A DNA stretch of 64,000 bases from Campylorhamphus procurvoides (Eukaryota; Chordata; Aves; Passeriformes; Dendrocolaptidae), in contig WBMV01007256.1 in NCBI GenBank assembly GCA_013396655.1, forward strand, positions 124,001-188,000. The letters are read 5' to 3'. A program made the position numbers and the translations under genes. This document shows, piece by piece, positions 11,801 to 26,800 of this stretch. Numbering within the stretch: position 1 is the stretch's first letter; every line of letters begins with the position of its first letter. The notes under the pieces were generated by a model that saw only the letters and a program-made list of their open reading frames with translations, was not told the DNA's origin and ran no database searches.

Positions 11801-14800
11801 AGTTGCACTTTTTTTCCATTTCAGGGACTCAGATTTTATTGGGCAGTTCCTACTGTCAGAGCAACCCTGCTGCTGGTCAGCTGCAGTTTTGGGGTTTGAA
11901 CTGCTAACAAATTCTGTTCTGTTTCAAAGCTGCAGATTGGCTGCTCCCAACTTAAATATTAGGAATTCATTAGTAAGGTCAGGAACAGCTTGCAAACAAG
12001 TCAATGAACTCTTTGGTGCCTGAATTACAACCCTTGCCTACTAATTAGTTGTAACAAACAACACAAATATACATGAGGTGTCTGGTTTTAAGAACTCCAA
12101 CCCACTGGACAGTAAAAGGGGAGAATGGTGGTGTATGCACAGTGAGTAGCTGTGAGACAAAGCTGCAAGTACCTGAACCACAGCACTGCTGGAAAAATCT
12201 GAGAAAGGATCATCTCGGGAGCACAATATGGCCTGGATTATGCATCCTCAGCAGATCTCTCAGCTCAAAGCTAAATGACAAACCACCAGCTCCCACTAGC
12301 CTTGCCTTCTGCACCTGCAGCAGGTTCACATGCTGCACAGTACAAGTGCAGGGGAATTTCTGTGGACTGGTTTGTCAAATTGTGCATGTTTCCCTCCACT
12401 TGGCCCCTCTGCCCTGCCTTGTAGAATGCAATGCTGGAGCTTTCTGTTCAAATAGATCAGTTAGATGAAAGAAAGCCAACTTTCCCTCTGCTTCATGTCA
12501 AACGAAGGCCATTTCCAGGCCTGCTAGGAATTTGTCCCTGTTTAAGAGGCACTTCTCAAACTGTGGGTCACAGGCTGATTCCTGGGTGGCCAAGGAAGGT
12601 AAATGTATTTCAGTGCCATGCAGCAACACAGCTGCGTGTACAGGCTGAGTCATGGAGATTCTATAGAGAAACCTTTTTAGAAGAGGGTTTAAAAATATGC
12701 TTTTATGGTTTCTCTAATAAAAGGTTTCTAAAAGGAAGTGTATTACCTTTAGAAAGCAATCAAGTTGTGGTTTTTATTAAAAAAAAATCTACACACAGAA
12801 TATAGCATCAGTTAAATGTTCTCCCTCTTTCATGGCTAAAACTGTTGTGAAATATTGACCAGCTCTTTGTCTGATTGTGTGCTGTTTTATTTCAAATGAG
12901 GCATGTTGCTAAAATATTAATTCTGGATAAAAAGTAGTTTTTCAGTCAGTTTGTGATTGTATTGAAGATAAAATGATTTGGAGAGCTGTGTGTGTTCACT
13001 CAAAAGATTGGATTGATTATATTGTGAGTGGAGTGCAAAAGTATTTTATATATAAACTAGAAAGAAGGAGAGGGTTTGGGGGGCTTTTTTTCCTGTTATT
13101 TTCAGGTTAACTCTAAGAAATTCTGCTATAAAAGTCAAATGTAGTCTATCATCCAATCAGTTTCAACAGGATAATGTAACCCTATATAATAAGTCTTCCT
13201 TGGTAAGAAAAGGTTGTTTTTACTCAAATGAGTGTGTTCATACCCCAGGAAAAAAAACTGAGATGGAAGTATACTAAATACATTCCAAACATATTTGTTT
13301 CCAAAATATGGATAGAAATATCTTGAACACTTTATGAAAAATTAGCACATTTTAAAAGGTAGAAAAAGATAATATACTGATTTTCTTAATGTGAAGCTTT
13401 AATTTTTCTTCTTCTTTTACCTACACCTCTCTCTGTATCATCTTCCTTGAAATACATGTTTGTAATGCTTTTATCACATGTAGAAGATTGTGTTGATTAT
13501 ATATAACTTTTTTTTCCCTCCAGATTGTTTGTTTTCTGAAACTATAAATGGGTTCTATAGAGTTGTTAATAGGTTATTAAAATGGGAGATTTAAGACATC
13601 TCGGTTTTCCGGGGGTTTTGTACTGTGGCTTTTATCATGTTTGTAGGTTACTGGCTTTTCACTTACCATGGAATAGTCTAGGCAAGATAAAACATGACTT
13701 TCAAACTCAAATATTTTTCCCACAGAATGCCTCCAAAACTCACAAGCCACTTTCTTTTTTTTTTTTTTAATTCTAAATTTTCTTGATGATTTCTGGTAAA
13801 TTAAACCACTTTTTGTTTAATCCTGTGAATTTCAGTCAAAGCCATATAACTGCACCATTTGTGATGCACTCTCCTCCTTGGCATTGGTATTCAGTTTAAC
13901 AACACCACACAGGCATTTCTGGCTCTTTTGCAAAGCCACACAGATTGGTGCATTAAGTTTCTTAGCAGTTCAGGGGTTTGATGATAAACTTTTACAGTCA
14001 GTGTGATCATACTTATGGTGACAGGAAGAGCTGAGTAATCAGCTAAATGAGGTAGCTCTTTGCAAGTAGGCTGTGCAGTGTATTACCTCTTTCTGTGTTC
14101 TATTGCTCCTTTAGTTTGCAACTAGCTGTTTTCTTTGACCAGAAATGACAACAGGTCCCAAGCATTGGGACTAAGCAGCAATGCAGGCTTTCTTAAATAT
14201 GTAGTCTGGTAATTTGTTCATCATGGTTGCTTACTCTGTATCCTAAAAGTAACATTTAGATTTGAGACTTACAAGGAAAATCAATTGAACTTCTCAACAT
14301 GCCTATTTAGAAACACCCAATCTAGGTTCTTCCAAGGAAGAAAACTGTGTGTGAAGGAGTTGTGCACCTCCATTTAATTTTTGATAACTGAATGTGTTTG
14401 GATACCTCTGTTCTGAGAATGTTCAAAGCTTTTATGTAGAAGGCAAGAGGGAGGGAAAATCTTTACAGCAGGGCAGCTATGATACGAAGGGTCACTCTGA
14501 TAAATGCATTGCAGTGCTTATTTACTTTTAAACTGGTTTTTTTTCCAGATCCTCCCATTATTCTATGGGCAGTCGAGCTTTTTCCCATGACAGTATTTTT
14601 ATACCTGATGGGAGAACAGAGAGTGAACAGGCCATCCAAGCAATGTCACAGGAGAACGTTCTAGGAAAAGTCAAAACTCTTCAGGTAAGAAATTATAAGT
14701 GGGAAAAGTACTTAAAATGTGGTGGAAAATGTTCTCCAGACTGTGTTATATGTGTATAAAGATGGATTGCTTTTCCAAGAGCCTTGGGGCAATTTCTCAG

Positions 14801-17800
14801 CCATGTTAAGTTGTCCCGCCAAAATTTAGATAATCTGCAGAAGTTCTAGGTTTGTCTCTTGCAAAGTACAGTAGTGATGCTGCAGACATTTCTGCAGAAA
14901 CGTCTGTGTCTTGTGGAACTTCTTTGAATTGAACTCATGGTTTTGGTGCATCCTGATCTGTCTGCCTGGATCCTGAGATGTGGTACTGAGAGAAAAAATG
15001 AGAGTGGTGGTGGTGGCAGGGAATGGCTTGCAGAGTGAGACCTCTTTGCAAAGCTGTTTTCATTGTACACTTATAGGTATTGCATTTTTTTTCTCCTTTT
15101 TCTCACTGTCCTTTCAATGGTTATCATGAAAGGTGGATTTGTTTATCTCTCCAAAGCATAAACAACATTTTTGGGTATTTTCTTCTAAAGAGCTTTACAT
15201 AACCTGCTTTCCCTTCTTTTCCAGAACTCTCTCCCATTAGTGCTCTAACTAATTTTTTGCTTTACTTCTGTGCCTTTTTAGACCTTGAAAGAGCTGTCCT
15301 TCAGAAGCATATTGCACTTTATTGCTCAGGATGCTGACATGTCCTGTCAAAATGCTGATAAATTTTTAACGCTGTGCAAGTGCTGTTACCCTGTAGCTGA
15401 CTAGTAAAATACCATTGATTTCTTTTACCTCCAAAGTCTATCCGCGGTCCAACTTTTCTGGTGAGTGAGAGATCATGCACAGTAGAGAGTTATGACCTTC
15501 AGGATTAAGTTGTTCCTGCTTCCTGCCTGGTGCTGTCAGCAGGCAGAGCACCTGAACAGCACTGGCCATGCTGACTGTGGATGAACTCTGAAGTAGAAAT
15601 TGCACTAGGGCAGCTCCAATTCCTCTGTGCTGTTTTGTCAGCTTAAATTTCCCTGGGTCAGGTAGATTCAGTGCATGCTGTTTTCCAGTCTGGAAACCAT
15701 TGCATTTAAAATGACTTATGACTCTGGGCAAAGACTCGAGGTAGTTGGGCCTGTTTTGCACTGTTCTTTGGATGCAAGACCAGAAAAAAACCCAGCTTCT
15801 TCAAGGAGCTGTGCCCTTCCTATCTGTTGTATTTGTTGTTTTGGCTTCCATATGTTAGCTTTTCTATGAATAATTTTTCACTTTTAGGAGTGGCTAATTT
15901 CAAAACTCACTGATTTTCCCGCTTAAAATCATTGCTGTCACTAAACTGAGAGACGTGATAAAAAGTACAGTTATTGCAGTTGCTAACAGCCATCTTCACT
16001 AAGCAAATGGTAAATCAGGAAAACTGAAGCAAAATAGTCCCCTTTGAAAGTCACAACATAAATAGCCAGTCATGCTCTTGGTCACGTGAGCTTGGCTAAG
16101 TTGTGGTTAGTGGCATGTATTTTAAAGGGGAGTATTGTTTCAGCTGCTTGATGTCAAAAATGTGCTTGCCTTTTTATTTAAAATTGAAGGGTGGTAGTTA
16201 ATTTTTGTCACTGTAGTATAGCTGGAACCCAGCCCGATTCATTTTTCCACTTTACTGATGATGGTGAGAACAACTCATTAATTCAGAAAGGAAATGCAGA
16301 ATAGATTGTAAATGACACTTTTAACTATTTACGTGTTTACACAGGAATTACATACTTATCTAAATGACCATAGATTTTTTTCATAGACCCGTGGAAAGGC
16401 TCCCTATAACAAGCCCAGGGGCCACCTCTTGTATCTGTAAAATTTCTACCCAGGACATGACTGTCCCAGTTTCCCTAGCCATGACTTCTGCAACTATTGC
16501 CTAAGTTTCAGAACTATATCGTGCTAAAATTGCACATTTTTAGGTTGACCTTACAATTAAGTCCCAGGGCTGATGAGTTATTTTGACTATTGCTTCTGTC
16601 TGAAGGCTCTATTCACTCCATAGCCCATCCTTTTTTCCTGCTGTAGTATTCTATGAGACAGCATTTGCTGTATGATTTTCCAGTCACAGAAAACACAGAT
16701 ACTCAGTCTCCTGTTATCAGAAGCTTGTATCTACTTTAAAGTCCCTTTCTGCAAGCTCACTCCAACAGGGAACATCTGTATTTTTCAAACTGGTGGAATA
16801 AGAGGAGACAGTTCTCTCTTTTGAAGATCACTCCACTCGTTAAAGCCACTTCTGAGGCCAGTTCCCAGTCCCATGTCATTGCTATGCCACCAACATGACT
16901 GTGGTTTGGCCCAGCCTTGTATGTCATAGTGGAAGCACTACACTTCCAGTTTCCATTTACCAGGGAGATGCTCTTCAGTAAAGAATTGTTGCCAGGATTC
17001 AGTGTCCCATGCTGACTCTGAATTTGCTGCATTCAAACAGACATCAAAAGCTCTGCAGATTTTAACCCTTGTCAGGATTTTTTGGGGGGTGGTACAGTAA
17101 AAATTTCTGGAAAACTTAAATCTTTTTTTGAAAAAGTCACCATGCTTATAAGTGAAACAGACAGTGTGGTGAAAAGGGTTTTGAAGTCAGAGAAGTGATG
17201 CAAGCCACTTAATATTAATGGTGCTGGATCTCGTTCTGGGGACCACCAAATGTTTCTTCCTTCTTGCCTTGCCTTTCTGCTGATTCTGGAGTGTTGATGA
17301 ACCCACAAAAAATGTTGTGTAGTGGAGCACTCTGTAGCAGTCTGGGCAGCTGGCCAGCACGTGCACTGGGTCAGCTTCTTATTGTGGGAATCCGCTCTTC
17401 ATGAGTATGTGTGCAAGGTAAACGAGTTCTTTCTGGAATTGCTCTCATTTGTTTTTATTGCTTTTCAGATTGGCAGCATTTATCTTATCATGCTTTCCGT
17501 AACTGGATTTGTTCATGTTCAAAGGTTTTAGTGTGTGCTAGAAGTCAGGCTGAGAAAAGCCTGACCTCTTGTTAACCTCCAAGAGCCTTTGTATAACCTG
17601 AAGTTATTTCATGCTGGCTCAAGCCATCTGCTGTTGTAAAAGCAGTCTTCTTCTTGTCCTTTGGATCTGCTGAGTTTTATCTTTACCTAGTTTGTAAGAT
17701 CCAGTGTGGAAAGCTGCCACAAAGAGGTGGTACCCAGGCATTGGTACTCTTAATGCTGGATTCTTTTAGTTTCTGGTGATCTCTTGGTTTATTTCTGTGA

Positions 17801-20800
17801 ATGAGACACCAGGAATGTTTAAAATGTGAATCTCTCAGAGTGTCAGAGAAAAAATAAACTCTGAGAGCTTGGTTTCATCCTTGCCATTCATAGGTTAGTG
17901 GGGTTTTTTCCTTCTATCAAAGTGTCTTAGAACTACTTCCTCGTATTTTGTAGCTATGATTCTTCTTCCTACCACTGATATGTGCCAGAAATGGTCAGCA
18001 AATGACCAGAAGACAGGGATTTTTTTCAGACTCACAAAAACTACAGGTAGCAAAATGGAACCTTGTTTAGAACATTAGCATCGTGAAGTATCTAAGCAAT
18101 TCACTCCCTTTTGCTATGAGAAGATCATGGTGTAGCACTGTTGCTACCTCTGGACACAGGTGAACAGCTTGCTCACTGAGAGCATCTTGGGTCACCTGGG
18201 ATCCGTGAGGCTGCAGCAGTCAGCTGCAAGGAATATTAAAGGTTGAACATGACATAAGGCTTATGGCATTTAGGAACCACTGGGTTACATCCTTTCTGTT
18301 TCATCTGGCCACGTGGCTTAAAACAAACAAGCCCTCTGCTCTGTAAATTTATAAAACACCCCTTTATTACACAGATATAATAATATATTTCTTGTGAATC
18401 CTGCCTTCTTGGTCAAATGCTAAAGGACCACTTCTAAAATTCACATTCCCTGTCTTTCTAATTATGAATGTCCCTGTTCGTTTTCTTCCTGTCAGACCTA
18501 ATGACTGTTCAGTTTTGCATTGCATTTCTTTCAGTCATTAGCATTATCTTAGCTAATGATCAAGCCAGTGCTTCCCCTACTGTGTGTTGAACATCTGTAT
18601 TCTACCAGCTGTTCCCATCGTTGCTTCTGTTTAATATTGCACAGATCTCAACAAGGCTTCAGACTCATTTGCCGAACCTCAAAGCTGCTATCTTTTAACT
18701 TGATGCTCTGCATTTTTCAGAACTGGGAGTGAATTTTCACTGCTTGATTGCCTAGCTTAGTACTTCTTACAATTAATTTCTTTGTTATTTCTAGCGCCAC
18801 TGCAGCCTAATTGTTTTCTTAATATTTGAAAATAGTTTTTACTTTATAGACTGAATTTATCATTTTTTCTTAATCCTTCTAGCATTTCTTGGGCGGTCTC
18901 TCTTTTTCCTGTGATCATAGTAAGCCCTGAAAATGAGCTTCTGTTCTCCTTCCTTGCATCTGCTTTGCTTGAGGAGAGACTCAGGTAACAAATGCCACAG
19001 ACGCAGTACCTTCAGGCTTCTCTATAAGGTCTTGCTCTTTACACATGAATATCTGTAAGTGGTCCATTGCCACTGTATACCAAAATCTTAATTTGTGTCT
19101 GCAAATACACATCTCTAGAGATCCATTTAAAATTTGCTTCTTCACCATTCTTCTATTTTGGACTCTCCCTAAAATTTTCTCCAGGTGTAATGTCTGAAAC
19201 AATGCCTTCCCAGCAATGGACAGTGGAATAGTTCCCTTCCTGCATATTACAACCAAAACATCTGTGCTAATACTTATTTTCCTCATTTTCAATAGGTTTC
19301 CATGTTAATCCTGCACCTAGATTACTTTCTAAAGCCTCCAGCCATACTTCTGACGTTATGCTTTCTAATTTATTCTCTCTGATAAAAAAACCCCACCAAC
19401 CTATGTGGAACGTTTCATTTGTTTAGATATGCTGCAGTTTTTTCTGTTTGGATTAAGAAGTGGACTCACTTCTATAGAAAGAACAATTAGGTGAACTGTT
19501 TTCTCAGCCTAAAAAAGAAATTATATGAGAGAATATGATTGAGATGTGTGAAATCATGAGTAGGGTTAGTAAAATGCACAGAGGATAATCACTCAGCCTT
19601 ACACAGCATGAGAACACAAGAGCATCAGTTGAGACTACTAACACCTCCAAACAAAACTCCTACTACACTGCTACTTGTGAAATATTTATAAAAGTTCAAA
19701 GAGCAATGAAACAAATTCATAAAAGAAGAGTTCCCAATTGGATATTGATTCCGAAAGTTCTCAGATGCCACAAATCATTGGAGCATTTACAAAGATCATC
19801 CCAGTACGGGCTCGCTCTGTTCTTATGTATTCCCAAGGCATTTTGATTTTTGAGTCATTCTGAGAGACTGTACAAGACCAACTGGAATTTCAACACTGTG
19901 GCTCTTCTTGGGACAAGTATTGATTAAGTCATTATTTTTCAATTATACATAAACTTAATTTCATTTAATTTTCTTAACATTTGGGCATTGCAGACAGATG
20001 TGAAAAATAGGTATTTAGATGGAAGGCAAAACCTGACAAGCTTTTCTTGTAAGACTTGTTTGAACGGAACTGGTTGAAATAGTACACTCTTTTAATGATT
20101 TTTAACTGAACAGAGTAAACAGCTCAGCGGATCCGGTTTTGGATTCAGTCCAGGCTCAAAGCCATAAGAATGATGTGGGTTCAGCGGCCTCAATCCAACA
20201 GGCGTGCAAGCAGGCATGTACACAGAAGAGGAGCCAAATGGGAAGAGGAGCCAAATGGGAGTAAAAGAGGAGATGTACAGCCTGGTCTGGGCTCCCTGCT
20301 GGTTAATATGGAAAGCTTGTTCTGTGGCATTTCCTATGCAAATGCAAAGAGAGCTTTGGAAGTCTGAGCTTTTTTTATTTGCTGCAGGTGCCAGACAACA
20401 CAGAGCAATTTAAATTAGGAGCTTTATTTCTGAAGTTATTAATGGTAAGCTGGTGTCAGTTAAATAGTATCACATTTTAGCAGATTATTTTGCATGAAAT
20501 AGAAATGTGCCTGTGTCATGGTCCAGCTATTGAGGAAGATTTTTAAAATTCGATGAGTGCAAACTTTTTTGTTTTTCTAAATTCCTAGTATTTATTTGCC
20601 TGTATTAGATGTGCAGCTCTGCCCCTTGCCTCTCGCTGAATGGCACCACACTGATGGCCAGGTTGTGTGTGAATAGGCAAACTCTCATGAATCTTATAGA
20701 AACCCCATGAATCTTACAGAAAAAAAAAACAACAAACAACATTGTGGATGAGGTAAACCTGTCCTGGATCTGTGTGTGGTTTCTCCAACCGCTTCTTCAT

Positions 20801-23800
20801 GGTATAAGTGTCATGTGTGGTAGCCGTGTTGTCTTGGTGCTGAGAATGGTCTGTAAGTCCTGTGGAATGCTTGTCCTCTGGCTGCAGACTGAGGGACTGG
20901 GAATGCCCACCGGAGCTGGTAGGGCTGGCAGGCACATATCGTTGGCAGATCAATTTCAGAGCAGGATGGGTTGTTTCTGGCTGCTAAATTACAAGCCTTC
21001 TTGCACAAACCAAAAGAGACCAAAGCCATTTCACTGAGCCCAGTATGCATCTGTGGAGATTTCCAAAACGGTATGTCAGTGCAATGGGAGAAGAACAAAA
21101 TGTCATGCCTGCAGCTTCTAGTGACTGGCATTGCAAATAATCCTGCTTAGACAGCAATTGTCCACGCACTGTCAGCACAGGGAATTCTCAGGTACAGAGG
21201 ATCTATAGTTTTGTGTTCAGGAATACATGTCTAACTGGAACTTTTGAGAAATTTAAAGCAGATGCTCCTTTTCAGGGATTATGGCCTCTTGCAGCTTAAA
21301 TTGATGTGTCTCTTCTCCCTGGGTTAGACTGTGTTCTTCCAAGTAAGAGTTGTGGGTTTTTTCTTTTCATTCATGGATGATGAATTTTTCTAGGATTTTT
21401 TGACTGACCAGGTAGTGAATGTATCAGTATGATATTTTTGTAAGAGAGGATAATTGCATTATGGTTACAATATAAGCACATTTTTAAAAAAAGTCAAGGA
21501 GCAGGTTTAATATCGCTCTTTAAAAGCAATAAAAGTAAATTTGCTCAGTAGTTCCAATAAGTTAATTGAGATTTGACGTTTGGTCATTTGGTATTTAGTA
21601 TCAGTTTTAGAGGCTAGAATGTGCTGAAAGAAACTGGCCAGTGGAGAACTATTGGTGGAGAGGTTTGTTGGGAGTTTTTTTAAGCTACATTTGATCAAAA
21701 AGGGCCAGTAAATGTCCTGGAAGAATACAAGGGCTACCAGAGTTTTTTCTTCAATCTTCAAACTAATTTATGCAGTCTGAACAAACAAACTTTTAAAGCT
21801 TTGAAGTAATTAGGGAAAAAACCCAAACTCACAACTGTGTACAGTCTATAAATATTGAGGACAGCCTATTTCTTGGAAATATCAGGAAAATATAATTTTA
21901 AACTTTTATACACACAATTTTTTAGAGCGGAGCCCTCAAGCATCCTTAATGGCAGTTAAAAAGACCATTCTTTTTCAAGCACAAACGATTCTCCACAATT
22001 GGTGACAACCCTCTGTCACCAAACAACTCCCACCAAGCATTGCACACACACTAAACCAAGAATTTGGTTAGAAGATTGAGAGGGTAACACACCGTACCTT
22101 CCTCCAAAACACATTGCAAGCAATATGTAATGTGTGCATGTTGTCACCATGGAATAGAAGCACAAGCCCTCAGTTTCTTGGGTGCTTGCTCAGATAATGA
22201 TGACAGTTCTCATTTTCTGCCTGGGAGAACTATTTGTCTAGAAATACGACTTTAAGAAGAGGAAAGGAGGAACCTCAACTTAGAAAACACATTATCAAAT
22301 TAAAAAACTGTTAAATAATTTTCTGCCACCATCAGAGGACCCGCAGAAATCAGAATTAGAGCCTTCACACTGTCTCATATAGGCCCATGTGCCCACTCCA
22401 GCTCCCATTTACACAATGGAAGCAAGTCAGAATTGCACTGCTAGCATGAAAGCTGTGGAGGACTTGGTGAAACCCTTGCCTTTAGATTATGGGCGCACTG
22501 CCAGTAACATAGGTGGGAATGAAAGCCTGCCATTCAGAACTGCCCCCTATGCCAAAATGGTGTATGATATGAACTTCACCACTTCCTGCCAGAATTCAAA
22601 TGGGCATAAATTACTCACTCTAACTCGATGACGAGACTGGGGAAAAACTATTCTAACTTAATAATCTGATTATGAGGAGTTTCTTCATGTACTTGTTGTC
22701 TTAATAGTTCAATACGGAAATCTATGTTTTTTGGGGTAACATGGATAAACTTCATAAGAGCCTAGCCCACTGGGCGACGATAGCAAGCAAGACTGATCTG
22801 ATCTGTGTCTTTTTAGAGGATATCTTTCCTTGCCAACTGCTCACCTGAGACATGCTGCTAATTCTGTGCTATAGGGAAAAAAAAGGTCTTTGTTTTATAT
22901 GCTATCTACTCCAGTCTTCTACAGTTCTCAGTGGCAAACTTGTGTCAGGGGATTGTGTGAGTACCTAACATTTCCAATGAGTAGAAGCTGCACAATTGAA
23001 TTACTTGTTCATAGTTTCACAAGACAGAAATGGGAGAAGTCTTTTGGATAATTTTCTGTGCTTGAAAGACAGCAAAGCAGGAAAATAACTCCATAGTCCC
23101 TTCCTTCCTAATTGAGAATGATTCCCTGAAATATTTCAGGAAGAGAATGTACCTTACTCCATTTACATGTTCCTTACTCCATTAGCTCCTTCTAGAGAAT
23201 TTCTTCTAACTCTTTGCAAAAGGTTCACTTTCAAAGTCTGTATGGTGTCTCTGCAGTAGCCAGAGCCTCAATTTCTCTAACTCACCGCGTCAGAGGACAG
23301 ATATTATATGGTACTTATTTTATTCATCTTCCGCTTGATGTAATTCAGGAGTACTTTCTTGTAACCCTTGAGAGAAGATTACATTACAAACCCTTACCAG
23401 TTAAAACTTCTGATTAAACATTACAATAAGGATATCTTTCAGAACTGAAGATATATGAGGTGCAGGTTTTGAGGGTTGGAGAAGAAAAAAGTTGCCTTTT
23501 GGGGTAGTTTTAGTTTCTCAGTGTACACGTGGCTTATAACCATATTTCTTTGCAACAATAAGTCTTCGTAATTAGCTGTTATAAACAAAGTCTTAATCTA
23601 GAACATAGATTAAAAAAATAGATGAAGTGTTTCAAAGTTCACAATAAGTTTGCAAAAGTTGGCAGCACTGTCAAGAACTCAAGTTGATCCACCAAAATCA
23701 GAAATCACATAGCAAATTCCTGACCTTGGTCACTTTGTGGTGCATGCTGGACTTGTCTTGTTTTGCTTATAATATAAATACCTTTTTACCATTGTTGTTG

Positions 23801-26800
23801 GTTTTTTTTTCCTTTTTTTTTTGTTTTTCAGCAACAGTTGGCCAAGAATATAAAATTTGGGCAGCCTCCACAAATGACAGTTTCTGCGAGGACAATGGGA
23901 GAAGCAAACACTAGTATAGAAGAGGATGTGTTGCTCAGCAGCACCATGGAGATTGAGGCTCAGCAGGACACGGTGATCTCAGACAGTGGTAATAAAGTAA
24001 GCACTTTAAATTGATGTGTTCATGGCATTGTAGTAGTACTAAAACAATAAAGTTCACTGGGACATAGCAGAAGTTTCCAGTGAGGCATAGCAGAGCTCAG
24101 TGGGCTGTTTCATATGGGAGGGTTCTCTCAGCTCATCCTTCTTGGACTGGTGGGAAGCATGCTCTCAGCATCCTGAGCCAGGTCACACAGATTTACCAGT
24201 TTGAGTGTTTGCTCTGAACTTCAGCAGTGCAGATATCACTTGCAGTGTAGCTAGAAGACAGGAGAATTTTCTGAGACAGAAAATATGTTGAAATATGGAC
24301 TTTCCAGTAAGGAAAGTTGTTCACAGCATCAAGTGGCAAAAAGGAAAATTATTCCAAAACAAAAAGGGTCTTGAGCCTAAATCTGTAAAATCCTAGGTCT
24401 TAGGATAAGTATCCATATTTCTCATGGACAGGAATCAAAGGCAAAGAAGGGGGAGAAGAATTTTGAATGCTCCCTAAATTCAAATGTCCAGTATAAGTAA
24501 AATAATTCTTCAAATTATTCATGAAGATTTTTATATCAGGAGCTGTGGAGGTGTCCAGAAGGGTCTTGTTCAAACAGTGAAGAAACACAGTGACTGAGGA
24601 AAGGTTTCTGGAAGTCCCTAAGGCAAGACTGGTTGTGTGTGTTGCTGAAATGCCAGAAAGGAGCACAGGGAACAGAGAGACATCCTTCCGTGCCTGAAGA
24701 AGGCTGGCTTTGTGCCTGGGAACCCTTGGGGAAGACATGCAGCAGCCACAGTGTACATACAGCCCTTAAGATCCCAGTGGGACACGGGGGCATGAGCCTC
24801 TGCACATGTTCACTAGCACTAGTGCTGGCTGTGTGAAAGGCAAAGGCAGGAAACGTCCTCTGCAGCTCATGCCTATATTCAGCCAAACACACAGAAGGGA
24901 CACTTATGGCCAAGGTGGCCAAAATTCTTCATCAGTCTTTAAGGGGCTCCTGTGTGACCACTTCCTTCATGGTTGTGGTTGGATTTGTCAGGGAGCCAGG
25001 CATTTGGGTAGGACCTGCACACTCGCACCACTCCCTTGGCAGTCTGGAAGGATAAAAATGAAGCCAAAGTAAGATATATTTTTTTCTGCTTCACAAATAC
25101 TCCCTTCTAAAGCAATCAGTTAAGGTGAACCAAGAACATCCTGTGTACCTCAGAGCACAAGATATGCAGTGGGCCCATGGACAGGTTTTGGCTATTTACC
25201 CTATGTACCCCAGTACTAGGTGTGAGCCTGTGTTTGAGACAGCCTTCTTGCTGGATCCTGCAGGAGACCCTCATGTCACCTGGTGATCTCCAGCTTGAAG
25301 GAGACAATAGTTCAGCACTGAAAAACACTATAGTATTTTTGTGCAATAAGGAGGGAGATATTCAGTCCGTACCACCTACTCTTTTAAACACTACATTTTG
25401 AAACAAAATGACCATCCCTTTGCATAATTCTCTTCCAAATACAGAAGAAGCGGACCTCCCTATTCAGAGGTGATTGTAGACACAAACAAACCAATGCTAT
25501 ATGTGTAGTGTCAGCCAGAGCACTCGGTAGTTTCCTTTTGTTTCTGCACACTACTCATTACCTGTGCTACCAGAGATTTCTGGTGCATGGCAGCTTCCCT
25601 GTTTTCTGCCCCTGTCTCTTCTGTTGGCCTTGTAACTCCTGGGTGTGTCTATCTGCATAGGTCCTGGGGTACAGGGTGGCTTCTGTGAAGAAGGGGTGGC
25701 CAGGACCACATAGCGCTGCTCTACTTTGAATAGGTTTCCTGTGATGCTTTGTGACTTTTGATTTTCCTGCCTGACTAACTTGGATTGATGGCGAGAGTTC
25801 GGGGTTTAATTTAACCTGTATTTGTGAAGCTGATTTTTTTTTAGTCTTTATACTAACAATCATGTGTACCTGGTGTAAAGGGGTCCAAACATTCATTAGG
25901 TTATGGAGTAATACTGTGATAGAATATTTAAAACCAATGTTTCTGGGTATGATGGATGCTGCTTCAACCCCTGTGCCTTATAAATTGCCTGCTGTGAATG
26001 GCTTGGAGAGAAGCAGTAGCTGAAGAGTTCTAGTCCTCCAGGCTTCCATCACTGTGGGGTCATTTAGCTCTGTAAGAAGAGGAGTTGTCAAGAGCATGGA
26101 GTTGAAACTCCTTGTAGCAGAGGTAATGCCCAACCAGGTTACTATATTATTTCCTTATGCGTAGGTCAGGAGAAAATAAAGTCATTAAGACCTGATCAAA
26201 ATCCTACAAAGATGTACTCTTTATTGAGTTTTGAAACCTGGTGATCTTGTTAAGAAAACCTGGGTGTTTTGCCTTTTGTAGTGTTTCGTAACAGCAACTG
26301 CTTCTGTATAGACAGCAGTGATTCAAAGAGCAGCAAAGAGAAACTCATAGCATGTAGGAACAAGAATTGTTTATCCATCAGTCCTGTAGTGATAGGAAAC
26401 AGGGTAAAAATCCTATCCTAACATGCATGATTTCACAAGTTCTTTGATTCGTATTTATTAGTTCCTTTATATTTTAGTACTTGTCTGTGGTAATCTTCTT
26501 TTCTAGGCCACTGACACTCCAGCTTTCTTGAGAACGATAAATTTGCCTGGAACAGGACATGAAGTGGAAGAAAAGGTAAAAGTTTACATTTGATTTGCAC
26601 TGAATTACATTCTAATTTTAGATATTAGAAGCCTGGCAGTTTTTGGGTTTGGACATATTTCATTGTTTCATTGATCATCCAAGATTTTGTGAGCATCATG
26701 CAGTTCTGGGGCTACTAAATAAGCAATAACTAAGATTGAGAAATCTGTGAGAGCTGATTGCAGGAAACAGCAGGACTCAGTCTCTGCCAGTCTTGCAGCA

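Noticed and set aside
12545..12600. cttctcaaactgtgggtcac resembling an old hAT transposon end
   Set aside because: Only about 20 bases match from memory; no second inverted repeat or target-site duplication was found.
24400..25072. Overlapping open frames of 67-128 codons on both strands in a CRACD intron
   Set aside because: No family resemblance and no splice sites that keep CRACD phase; likely composition effect.
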